DNA from: Euborellia annulipes
Taxonomy: Eukaryota; Arthropoda; Insecta; Dermaptera; Anisolabididae
Reading direction: 5' to 3'
Length of the DNA: 64,000 nt
NCBI GenBank assembly: GCA_023213315.1
Contig: JAKCPI010001564.1
Location: forward strand, 79,577 to 143,576
In this document: one piece after another, positions 34,218 through 45,200 of the stretch
Numbering within the stretch: the first letter of the stretch is position 1
Layout of the letters: every line of letters begins with the position of its first letter
The notes under the pieces: model-generated
What the model was told of the DNA's origin: nothing
Databases searched by the model: none
What the model saw: the letters and a program-made list of their open reading frames with translations, nothing else
Made by a program: the position numbers and the translations under genes

Positions 34218-35588
34218 CAGTGGCGTACCGAGGGGGGCGAGGGGGGCGGTCCGCCCCAGGCCCCGAGCCGGTATAGGCCCCCATATATTTATAAAAAAAA
34301 AAAAATTTAATGAAAATTTCCCTTTGAAAGGCCCCGAGGCCCTCAGGGCTCAAGTAAAAACAAAATTTAATGAAAATTTCCCTTTGAAAGGCCCCGAGGC
34401 CCTCAGGGCTCAAGTAAAAAAAAAATTTAATGAAAATTTCCCTTTGAAAGGCCCCGAGGCCCTCAGGGCTCAAGTAAAAAAAAAAAATTTAATGAAAATT
34501 TCTCTTTGAGAGGCCCCGAGGCCCTCAGGGCTCAAGTAAAAACAAAATTTAATGAAAATTTCCCTTTGAAAGGCCCCGAGGCCCTCAGGGCTCAAGTAAA
34601 AACAAAATTTAATGAAAATTTCCCTTTGAAAGGCCCCGAGGCCCTCAGGGCTCAAGTAAAAATAAAATTTAATGAAAATTTCCCTTTGAAAGGCCCCGAG
34701 GCCCTCAGGGCTCAAGTAAAAACAAAATTTAATGAAAATTTCCCTTTGAAAGGCCCCGAGGCCCTCAGGGCTCAAGTAAAAACAAAATTTAATGAAAATT
34801 TCCCTTTGAAAGGCCCCGAGGCCCTCAGGGCTCAAGTAAAAAAAAAATTTAATGAAAATTTCTCTTTGAGAGGCCCCGGGGCCCTCAGGGCTCAAGTAAA
34901 AACAAAATTTAATGAAAATTTCCCTTTGAAAGGCCCCGAGGCCCTCAGGGCTCAAGTAAAAACAAAATTTAATGAAAATTTCCCTTTGAAAGGCCCCGAG
35001 GCCCTCAGGGCTCAAGTAAAAACAAAATTTAATGAAAATTTCTCTTTGAGAGGCCCCGGGGCCCTCAGGGCTCAAGTAAAAACAAAATTTAATGAAAATT
35101 TCCCTTTGAAAGGCCCCGAGGCCCTCAGGGCTCAAGTAAAAAAAAAAATTTAATGAAAATTTCTCTTTGAGAGGCCCCGGGGCCCTCAGGGCTCAAGTAA
35201 AAACAAAATTTAATGAAAATTTCCCTTTGAAAGGCCCCGAGGCCCTCAGGGCTCAAGTAAAAACAAAATTTAATGAAAATTTCCCTTTGAAAGGCCCCGA
35301 GGCCCTCAGGGCTCAAGTAAAAAAAAAAAATTTAATGAAAATTTCTCTTTGAGAGGCCCCGGGGCCCTCAGGGCTCAAGTAAAAATGGGAAAATTTAGAT
35401 AAAAAAAGAAAATTTAATGAAAATTACCCCTTGGGGTTCAGGGATATACGGTATTTTAAAAATGTTTTTGTGTATAGAGGAGAGGGATATTTAAAGATGA
35501 CCCCCCACAAAAAAAAAAAAAAAAATTCAATATAAGGCCCCCTCTTCTAGTTCCGCCCCAGGCCCCCAACTGCCTCGGTACGCCTCTG
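34218..35588. mobile_element. hAT-like element carrying an 18-copy 60-bp array
   Basis: The termini CAGTGGCGTACCGAGG and CCTCGGTACGCCTCTG are inverted repeats. The 8-bp duplication CGTGAGAA (34210-34217, 35589-35596) flanks the element. The empty site is preserved in the opposite arm at about 37365-37382. Subterminal GC-rich segments (GGTCCGCCCCAGGCCCC) bracket a tandem array. There is no transposase. Related elements occur at 47040-47345, 54711-55186 and about 56110-56400. Confidence 0.92.
34293..35391. repeat. 60-bp minisatellite, ~18 units
   Basis: The unit contains AATTTAATGAAAATTTC, CTTTGAAAGGCCCCGAGG and CCCTCAGGGCTCAAGTAAAA. Two main variants alternate irregularly: CCCTTTGAAAGGCCCCGAGG and TCTCTTTGAGAGGCCCC(G/A)GG. 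A-run length differs by one or two bases at a few junctions. Because the unit is a multiple of three without stops in one frame on each strand, long spurious open frames of about 215-221 codons run both ways. Confidence 0.95.
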
Positions 35589-35641
35589 CGTGAGAATGGA
35601 AAAAAATTGAAAGCTTGTGGACGAATTAACCACCTGAGCCA

Positions 35642-36186
35642 TGTAGAAATAATACGAGGAGCAACGGAACAAAATTATATTTATTTATAAGGGAAAAACG
35701 AACTATTTACATAATATTGACATTGACATAACAAACAATAAAAAGATAGTTGATTATTAAATGTAGGGTATTATATATACTTTAATACTCCCCCTCATTT
35801 AATAATCCGATATCAGAAATTAGTTTCCGAAGTCTTGGTGAGTGAAGTGGCTTTGTTAACATATCGGCCAACTGGTTTTCGCCATTCACTTTGGAAATAT
35901 TTATTTTTCCCTCATTCACCATTTCTCTCACGAAAAAATGTCTAATTCTTATATGTTTCGTTCTTCGGTGAAATTCGGGATTTTGTGCCAAACGTATTGC
36001 AGCTTCGTTGTCTACGTGTAGAGTAGGCATCTCATTCAATGTAGAAATAATACGAGGAGCAACGGAACAAAATTATATTTATTTATAAGGGAAAAACGAA
36101 CTATTTACATAATATTGACATTGACATAACAAACAATAAAAAAGATAGTTGATTATTAAATGTAGGGTATTATATATACTTTAATA
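35642..36186 (-). mobile_element. Internally deleted Ty1/copia element with LTRs
   Basis: Two near-identical direct repeats (35642-35787 and 36040-36186, about 146 bp) are the LTRs. The 5-bp duplication AGCCA (35637-35641, 36187-36191) flanks the element. A polypurine tract GAGGGGGAG lies directly before the minus-strand 3' LTR. Only the end of pol remains between the LTRs, and the primer-binding site, gag, protease, integrase and reverse transcriptase are gone. The empty site is intact in the opposite arm (37322-37336). Confidence 0.9.
35782..36039 (-). pseudogene. Ty1/copia RNase H C-terminal fragment
   Basis: About 85 residues show the copia RNase H signature: HVDNEAAIRLAQNPEFHRRT, KHIRIRHFFVRE, QLADMLTKPL. 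The frame is open and ends at the polypurine tract next to the LTR. No start belongs to it, because it is the tail of a deleted polyprotein. Confidence 0.92.
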
Positions 36187-38034
36187 AGCCAGACTTTGTC
36201 TAACTCTAAAAAGGAAAAGATAAGCCATATAAGAATCATTGAATGAAAGACGTAATAAAAATTTTTTAATATTGCACATATGATACATCATTTTTTACTA
36301 CGTTTTATGCAGAATAATATTCTAAAATCTAAATTTCATTAGCATGCTTAGTTTTCAAATAATTCAATGAGCAAAGGTCAGATTGTTTATGCCTTGATGT
36401 AATTAAATCAAAAACTCTATCTAACATATGATACATGTTATTAATTCTTGAATTCTCCCTGATTCCAAAGAACTAAACCCCTTTTAATTATATGATCTAA
36501 TTTGGGAGTTATTGGCGATCAAAGTTGAGCTTATTTTCGACCTTAATGACATACAGACACTCAATTTTCTATATTATCGAAAAAGCTTATTTATAATTGT
36601 CTGATTAAAACCAAACTTTTACCAGAGATTTATAATTAAAAAATGAGTTTTTTTCTAAAGTTTCATTGAGATTGGTAAAGAAATAAATAAAATATTGACT
36701 ATTTTGCAAATTAAGTTTTAGATTTCGGGATCCCGGATGGGTAAAGAGAGCGCTCTATGAACCGGGTCTAGGCTTGCATCCGAGATCCCGAATTCTAAAA
36801 CTCAATTTACAAAATAGTCAATATTTTATTTATTTCTTTACCAATCTCAATGAAACTTTAGAAAAAAAACTCATTTTTTAATTATAAATCTCTGGTAAAA
36901 GTTTGGTTTTAATCAGACAATTATAAATAAGCTTTTTCGATAATATAGAAAATTGAGTGTCTGTATGTCATTAAGGTCGAAAATAAGCTCAACTTTGATC
37001 GCCAATAACTCCCAAATTAGATCATATAATTAAAAGGGGTTTAGTTCTTTGGAATCAGGGAGAATTCAAGAATTAATAACATGTATCATATGTTAGATAG
37101 AGTTTTTGATTTAATTACATCAAGGCATAAACAATCTGACCTTTGCTCATTGAATTATTTGAAAACTAAGCATGCTAATGAAATTTAGATTTTAGAATAT
37201 TATTCTGCATAAAACGTAGTAAAAAATGATGTATCATATGTGCAATATTAAAAAATTTTTATTACGTCTTTCATTCAATGATTCTTATATGGCTTATTTT
37301 TTCCTTTTAGAGTTAGACAAAGTCTGGCTCAGGTGGTTAATTCGTCCGCAAGCATTCTATTTTTTTCCATTCTCACGTAACCAAACTTCGCGAGTTCAAA
37401 TCCACCTCCTGCACTTTTTTTAAAAATCATGTTATCAATGTACTATTCGAACAACCTTAAAACGTGAGAAAGGATTTGTGGAATATAAATTTTGGTAATC
37501 CTATGCTGATCCTATGTTTAGAGAATTTTGGCAATTTTTTTTTTTTTTTTTTTATTTATGTTGGCCAATGTTAACCAATTGCGCTGGCTGCAGGGAATGG
37601 AGTTGGCTGGAGTTGGAGAAAGAATCTGGAGGAGCAAATGAGCAGGGTATTATCACAGATTATTGATATATCATTAATCACAGATTAATGATATACCTAT
37701 CATTAATCTGTAGCTTGAAACATGCTGTCAGAGCCAGAGAGATGATTTCAGTAACTCAGGGAGGAATTTCATGCTAAAATTTGACAGCGCCGATACTGCA
37801 AAATTTTTTTTTCAAAAATTATTTATTTTAATTATTAATTTATTTTGTTTTTAGTTTTATTTTTTATATTACCACATGAATATATTGCACATTTATATAT
37901 ATACTCTGTTCATAAAACTTAATTTTCATATTATGTGATATGACATTTCTATTTTTAATCTTTGAAAATTTTAATTTTTACCCTTCTCATTTAGAAATTA
38001 GAAATTTTTTCAATACTGAAACTCGTTATTAAGA

Positions 38035-38068
<34 letters not shown>

Positions 38069-38584
38069 CGACCCCTGGTTGTCATCGGTATAATATATTT
38101 TGCAGCAGAGAGGAAAAAAAATATATACATATATATATATAGGCTATATAAATATATAAAGGCCTTCCCTATACATGACCTCTCAGCCAACACATTTGGT
38201 AATAATTTAATCTCGTTTTTATTCTCAATCAACACAATACTCTTTCCTTACACTCCAATCCATTCTGCTTGCAGTATTCGATTATATAATCCATACATCT
38301 TTCATGCCACCTTCAAATCTAACATTCTTTGCCCCTCTTTTCTCTCGTCATTTCATGACCAAACCTTTCCCCAACCTTTTTTGATGCCTCCATCATCCCT
38401 TACATTCCTCGGATCTTTTCATTCCTTATTCTGTTAATTTTTATTTTACCCAAAGCCCATCTCACCATTCTCATTTACGCCTCAAACCCTTCAACTTTCT
38501 TTCCTCGGTTACATGTTATTTGGATACTGTTCGAGGTTTTTTTTAATTAATTTAATATCTATTATCCAATATTCAATATCCGAC

Positions 38585-38660
38585 AAGATTGGGTGCCGCG
38601 GGAGTCGAACCCCGGTCCCTAGGCAGGAAAAGCTAATGTCCTCTCTGAGTCACGGGTCTC
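38585..38660 (-). repeat. tRNA-like sequence (SINE head or tRNA pseudogene)
   Basis: On the minus strand, CGTGACTCAGAGAGGAC resembles an A box and CGGGGTTCGACTCCCG is a good B box followed by GGCACCC. I cannot fold a complete cloverleaf with paired acceptor ends. It lies in the otherwise empty 37.4-39.2 kb stretch, which also has TA microsatellites at 38039-38063. Confidence 0.4.
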
Positions 38661-39288
38661 AGGCGATTTAATAAATATTAAATTATATGAATTTTCTTCT
38701 CGGTTAATATAAGTTATTTCTTTATATCTTTTGGTCTGCGCTTCTGAGAACTTTAGAAGTCGCCATCGGCGCGCTTTGGGGGTGGCATTTCAACTTGTCA
38801 ACAAGTGTTTTTTGCTTTCACACCTTTTTTGGCGAGATAAGTTTTATCCATCCCATCATTATTTATCTGATGTTTATTTATTAATTTAATAACTGATTAA
38901 ATGAGTACTAGTCTAGTACTCTAAGTACTAAGGTCAATGTTCTACTTCGAATACAGCGATTATATAATTTATCTATAGCCCTATAAATATAAAATAAGGT
39001 AAAAAATTGTCTACAAGAAGTTTTTATTTAATCAATAATTTATTGTCCCATGGAAAACATACAAATATATAATAAATATAATAAAATAATAAATAATTCA
39101 ATTATAAAATATCTACAACCTTGAACTTTATTATACAATATTTTAGTAACATTCGTACAAAGTTCAATTTTTTTTTCTTATCTTTTGTTATTGCTGATTC
39201 ATTTTCATTTTAGTTGTTTAATATCAAATTTTATTTTACAGTAGTTCGCAGAAGTTGCTTTGTGAGCATTTAATAATTGAATATTAAG

Positions 39289-42200
39289 ATGTCACTGGAT
39301 AATGAAGAAATCCTAAATGGAAATCAAATTTTGGCTATTTCTCTTAAGACTCAGGTTGGTTTAATTGTAACATTTATGAAATTTCAAAGAAATTCTGATC
39401 TTCGAGGTGACGAGGATTTCAAAAAATTGATTTTAACAAGAAACTATTCTTACGATAAGAGATACTTCAACTTAGTGAAAGTGTAATTATAAATGTATAG
39501 ACTATATATATATTTCGTATTTTTTCCAGGGCGTTGAATATGCCTTCGGGGTGACTGGAATTCCAGTAATTGAATTATGCATGGAATTACAACGAGTGGG
39601 AATTCATTTTGTAGGAATGAGAAATGAACAAGCTGCCTGCTATGCAGCTCAGGCTATTGGCTATTTGACAGGTCACCCAGCTGTGTGCGTCGCGGTTAGT
39701 GGGCCAGGGATGCTGCACTGTGTTGCCGGCATGGCAAATGCACAGGCAAACGGATGGTTATTATCACAACTACTTATTTACCTTAATTAATTCCTTTTTC
39801 AATGTTTTAATTATTATATTTCCGTCTTTTAGGCCTCTTATAGTAATAGGAGGTGCTTGTAATGAAGATCAAGATCATATAGGAGGATTTCAAACTTATC
39901 CACAATTGGAAGCTGCCAGAATTAATTGCAAATATATCACACGTCCTGCTCGACCTGCTCTTATTCCTTTACACGTTGAAAAGGCTGTCAGATTGGCAAT
40001 CTATGGAAGACCAGGTGAATTTTAAATTATTCCTCTTTTTGATCAAATGTAAAAATATATATATATATATATATAAGATTTAAACTTTCGACCGTTGGTT
40101 CTCGTTGAAACATTTTGTAAATTAAAATTAAATATACAAATTAAACACTAGGTTATTTGTTTCAAAGGTTTTATTAATTAAAAAATTAACACATGATTCG
40201 TATTTCGACAATTCCTTGTAATCACTTCTGATGATGACAAGGAATTGTCGAAATACTTATTTATTTTTAAAGGTTTTATTAATTAAAAATTAACACTTGA
40301 TAAGTATTCGACAATTCCTTGTCATCATCAGAAGTGATTACACGAACTTTGATGATGACAAATTGTCGAAATACTTATCAAGTGTTAATTTTAATTAATA
40401 AAACCTTTGAAACAAATAACCTAGTGTTTAATTTGTATATTTAATTTTAATATATATATATAATTTGAAGAGAAGTTGCTGTTGATGTTATGGAATGGAA
40501 AAGAGCAAGTACAGGTGCAGCAAATAAAGAGAGCCTTTGGATGCCAAATGCCGAAAGGGGGGAGTTTGGGAAAAAATTTTTTTTTTCCATCCTCAGTCCT
40601 CGTTGGCTTATAAACTAATTAGGCACAAAGTTGTCATTGTTGTTGCGGCACGAATTTTTGCACATGTATATTTTATAAAAATATATTTTATAAAAAAATA
40701 TACATGCTACACCTGTACTTGTTCTTTTCCATTATATATATATATATATATGTAGACAGATCGTGAAATTAGACAGTTCATGCCTGTCTAGACAGTTCAT
40801 GAACTGCAGCCAGATCGTGTAATGGTCAACAGTTACATGCTCTGGCTAAGACTTTTAGACAGTTCATGAAATGCAATTGGGCCTTAGTCAGATTGTGTAA
40901 TGCTCGAGATTTATTTGAACTGTCTAAATTTTTTGGCAGTTCATGAACTGCCTAACAGCATTTTTGCGATCGTGTACCTTTGTAATTTAATGAAGTATAT
41001 CTAAAAAAAACTTCGATTATTTTCGAAATTCAAAAAAAGGGCTTCTATAAGTTGTAGACATTTTAAATAGCTTTAATGTAAAAAAAAATTGAGGTAGATA
41101 GCTTCAATTTTGTGGCCGCTGGAATCTCCCAAAATTAGAACCCTAAGACGTGCACCTATCTCAAGATTTATAAAGTGAGAAAGATTTGGAAAATTTAGTA
41201 ATCGATAACTTATTGATATTTGTGAAACAAATTGACTCTGTTCGGGATCTTTTTTTGCTTCACAAACAGTACACAGATCGGCAAGAAAATTTATAACAGA
41301 TCATGAATCGGTTTGACCAGTACACGATTTAGGAGCAGTTCATGAACTGTCTAATTTCACGATCTGTTACGAAGAATTATATATATAAATATATATATAT
41401 ATATATTCTCCGCGCACCGGATGTATGCGAACATAAGATTTCTCGAGTTAAGTTAATGTATTTTATAAACAAAATTTGAAAAAACAAGACTTTAAACTGA
41501 TTTTTCTCAAAACTAGATTTTTCATAACCAAAATTTTAAAAATTCATATCTTCCAAACAAAAAATGACTAAAAAAATTTTAAAAATACCGGCTTGCTCAG
41601 CAGGATATGTTCTGTACAGAAAGCATAAAAACTCAATTTAGACCCCGGTGAAGATTTGGTACCCTTTCATGTGGATGGTCACATATATATAGTTGGTCAT
41701 TCACTCTTAGACAAGAATGAATTATAACTTATTTTAAATACAGTTCTAAAATTGAGCTATTGTTTTTAATGAAAAACATGCATTGTAATTAATTATTTGA
41801 CTTTTAAAATATATTATTTTTGAAAAGGTAAGTTAATTAAAGTTAAAATTAATTAAAACGTCAGATGTTTATTTTTTTAATAATTATTTAATCTTTTGGC
41901 GATCGATTTCGCTATTTATAGCACTCTCAGGCCAGTGTTATATATAATTGAAATTTTGAAAAACCAGTCGACATAGTATGAAAGACATTCACAAAACTAA
42001 AAATCATATTTTCTCTCCATCACCTTCAAACAATTTTTAATTTTTACTATATATGTCGACTGGTTTTTCAAAATTTCAATTATATATAACGCTGGTCTGA
42101 GGATGCTATAAATAACGAAATCGATCGCCAAGAGATTAAATAATTATTATAAAAAATAAACATCTGACGTCTTAATTAATTTTAACTTTAATTAACTTAC

Positions 42201-45200
42201 CTTTTCATCATGTGCACGTCAGAAATAGAGGAATATATTCAACATATATTATTTTTCTTCAAGGATGCTGTTATTTGGATGTCCCTGGAAATTTACTACA
42301 ATCTTCACTCAAACAAGGAGCAATTTTATGGCCTAATCGAGTGCCTGTGCCTCCTTCTCCTCATCCATCTCCTGAAGATCTTAACCGAGCAAGAGAACTA
42401 CTCTCCCAGTCCAAACGTCCTTTGATTATCATAGGAAAAGGTAAGATTCTCAAATAAAGAATTAATTTATTTGAAAATTAATTTTAATTTTATTGTATTA
42501 GGAGCAAATCAAGGATCAGAAGCCGTTCGTCTCTTGGTACATACCTTAAATGTTCCATTTCTTGCGACTCCTATGGGCAAAGGTGTGGTTCCAGATGGAG
42601 ATGCCCTAAGCGCTGCGTCCGCTCGAACGGCAGCTCTCAAGGATGCTGATGTGATTCTTTTATTAGGAGCTCGGCTTAATTGGATATTGCATTTTGGACG
42701 GCCGCCTCGATTTAATCCCCAAGTCAAATTTATCCAGGTTTTTATCAAAACTATGTAATACATATTAAATCTATAAATCTGTTTTGTCGCTATTAATTAT
42801 AGCAAAGGGATAGGCGTTTCCGATTATCCGGGTCTTTAAATAATATATCACTCCAAATTTATATATATAGGCCCTACATAATAATTGATCGGATTTTTAT
42901 CTAGACTGTCTATGTGAGTCAGATTTGCCGCTATCTCTATCCGCAGGTTGGCTATGGTTCCACTGGGCTTTTCGAGGTTCTTAAACTTCCAACCACTTCC
43001 TGGCGGACGAATTTAGACGAAAATAGACGGTCTAATTTGGATGCTTCGTTACAACAGCTGTCGCTTTCATTTCTTGTTCAAGATATATTTTTATATGTAT
43101 CCACCGCATTACTTTGGAAACCCTTTCCATGCTAACAAAATATAAATAAACAAATGGTTTATACATTTTTCAAATTCAAATGTACAGTACCGTTTGCCTT
43201 CGGGCTTGTTGTAGCTGGTAGCGTGCCTACGTATTATACCGAATGTCGCGGGTTCGGACCCCAGGCAATGATTTTATTTAAGCCATTTGGATACCAAATA
43301 GAAACGCCTGGTCCCTCAATAGATATATTAATAATTAACGGTTATCGTAAATGGCCTATGTTGCCGAAAAGACTGTGTGAATGTGTGTGCGAGTGTGAGT
43401 GTGAATGAGAAAAAAGTGTGAGTGTTTAAAAAAAAAATGTACGGTACTGTCTATATATACCGTATCTCGACACAAAAAAAATCTGGTGTAACAAGCACAG
43501 AACACAACTTTTGATTACCGAAGGTAAGAGAAAGTTGTGTACTGTGCGACCAGTCACACCAGATTTTTTCATCATATATATATATGCAAAGATAAGTTTT
43601 CTCGGGTTAAGTCGCGTGGGGTGCTGAGATTTACTCGACGTTTCGGCTCTCTTTTTGGAGCCATTTTCAAGAGAGAAGGAAGTTAGGAGGTAATGGTGGA
43701 GAGGGGTTGTTTACGGGGTCGCAGTCTTCCTGGTCCCCAGGTGACCTGGGGGGTGACCAAAATATATATATATGTTCTGGAAGGTTTCCGCGACCGGATG
43801 TATGCGAAGATAAGTTTTCTCGGGTTGTGTCGCGTGTGATGTTGAGATTTACTCGACGTTTCGGCTCTCCTTTTGGAGCCATTTTCAAGAGTATGGAATT
43901 AGGGGGAATTGTTGGGGTGGTTTGTTTATGGGGTCGCAGTCTTGCTGGTCCCCAGGTCAATTTGGATGCCTCAGAGGCTTGGTTTGGTCTCTGAGAGCAG
44001 GAGGAAGGTTGAATGTGTGTAATTGCGTTTGTGTTCGGTTTAGGTTGACTACGGGGCCTCAGTCAATTAGCAAGGCCATTAAACCTAACAAAGAGCCCCC
44101 TTCCACCACACCAATTAAGCAGCTCATTAAGATTCAAAAAGGGATTACCACTCCAAAACCAATTAGCTCTAAAAAGGGGTCAGTCAATAACAAAGGAATG
44201 ACCATTAGTACCCCCACCTACTCAGGTATAAAAGCAGCAAACCCAACCGAGAAGGTTCAGTCGTCAGCTAGCCATCAAGCATGCAAGACCTCGAGCGCCA
44301 TAGCAGTAAGAAAAACCAAAACACAAATCACTTCGACCATCAACACGCAAACCGCCACCACACAACCCAACACATCTCAAACACAAACACAAGCCTCGGA
44401 AACATCCAGCAATACATCGACTGGGGGAGTAGGCAGATTGAGGCCCCAAAGTCAACCTAAATTAAACACAGACACGATCACACACACACGCACCCAATCT
44501 CCTAACACATCCACTAACCAAACCAATAACACATCGACTTGGGGAGGCAGACTGAGGCCCCGTAGTCAACCTAAACCGAACACAAACGCAATTACACACA
44601 CTCAACCTTCCTCCTGCTCTCAGAGACCAAACCAAGCCTCTGAGCATCCAAATTGACCTGGGGACCAGCAAGACTGCGACCCCGTAAACAAACCACCCCA
44701 ACAATTCCCCCTAATTCCATACTCTTGAAAATGGCTCCAAAAGGAGAGCTGATGTTGAGTGATGTTGAGTGATGTTGAGATTTACTCGACGTTTCGGCTC
44801 TCCTTTTGGAGCCATTTTCAAGAGTATGGAATTAGGGGGAATTGTTGGGGTGGTTTGTTTACGGGGTCGCAGTCTTGCTGGTCCCCAGGTCAATTTGGAT
44901 GCCTCAGAGGCTTGGTTTGGTCTCTGAGAGCAGGAGGAAGGTTGAGTGTGTGTAATTGCGTTTGTGTTCGGTTTGGGTTGACTACGGGGCCTCAGTCGTA
45001 AACAAACCACCCCAACAATTCCCCCCTAATTCCATACTCTTGAAAATGGCTCCAAAAGGAGAGCCGAAACGTCGAGTAAATCTCAACATCACACGCGACA
45101 TAACCCGAGAAAACTTATCTTTGCATACATCCGGTCGCGGAAACCTTCCAGAATATATATATATAAGCTTATATATATATGTTATTGCTACTATAACATA

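Larger units (their letters stand above)
34161..37421. repeat. Long inverted repeat with two insertions in the left arm
   Basis: The native arms are about 650 bp each: left 34161-34217, 35597-35641 and 36192-36745; right 36779-37421. The spacer is about 35 bp around TCGGGATCCCGG. The right arm is uninterrupted. The outer ends look tRNA-derived: on the plus strand at 37320-37415, TGGCTCAGGTGGTTAA resembles an A box and GAGTTCAAATCCACC a B box. This suggests two SINE-headed copies in inverted orientation. Confidence 0.85.

Noticed and set aside
34470..35153. Long open frames on both strands (about 215-221 codons) with a 20-residue repeat
   Set aside because: They are by-products of a 60-bp tandem array whose unit is a multiple of three without stops. 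They sit inside a hAT-like element and mirror each other on opposite strands.
34293..35391. CRISPR-like array
   Set aside because: The units are contiguous 60-bp tandem repeats with no unique spacers, in an animal genome and within a transposon.
35782..36039. Intact retrotransposon gene
   Set aside because: Only the RNase H tail remains, with no integrase, reverse transcriptase or primer-binding site between the LTRs.
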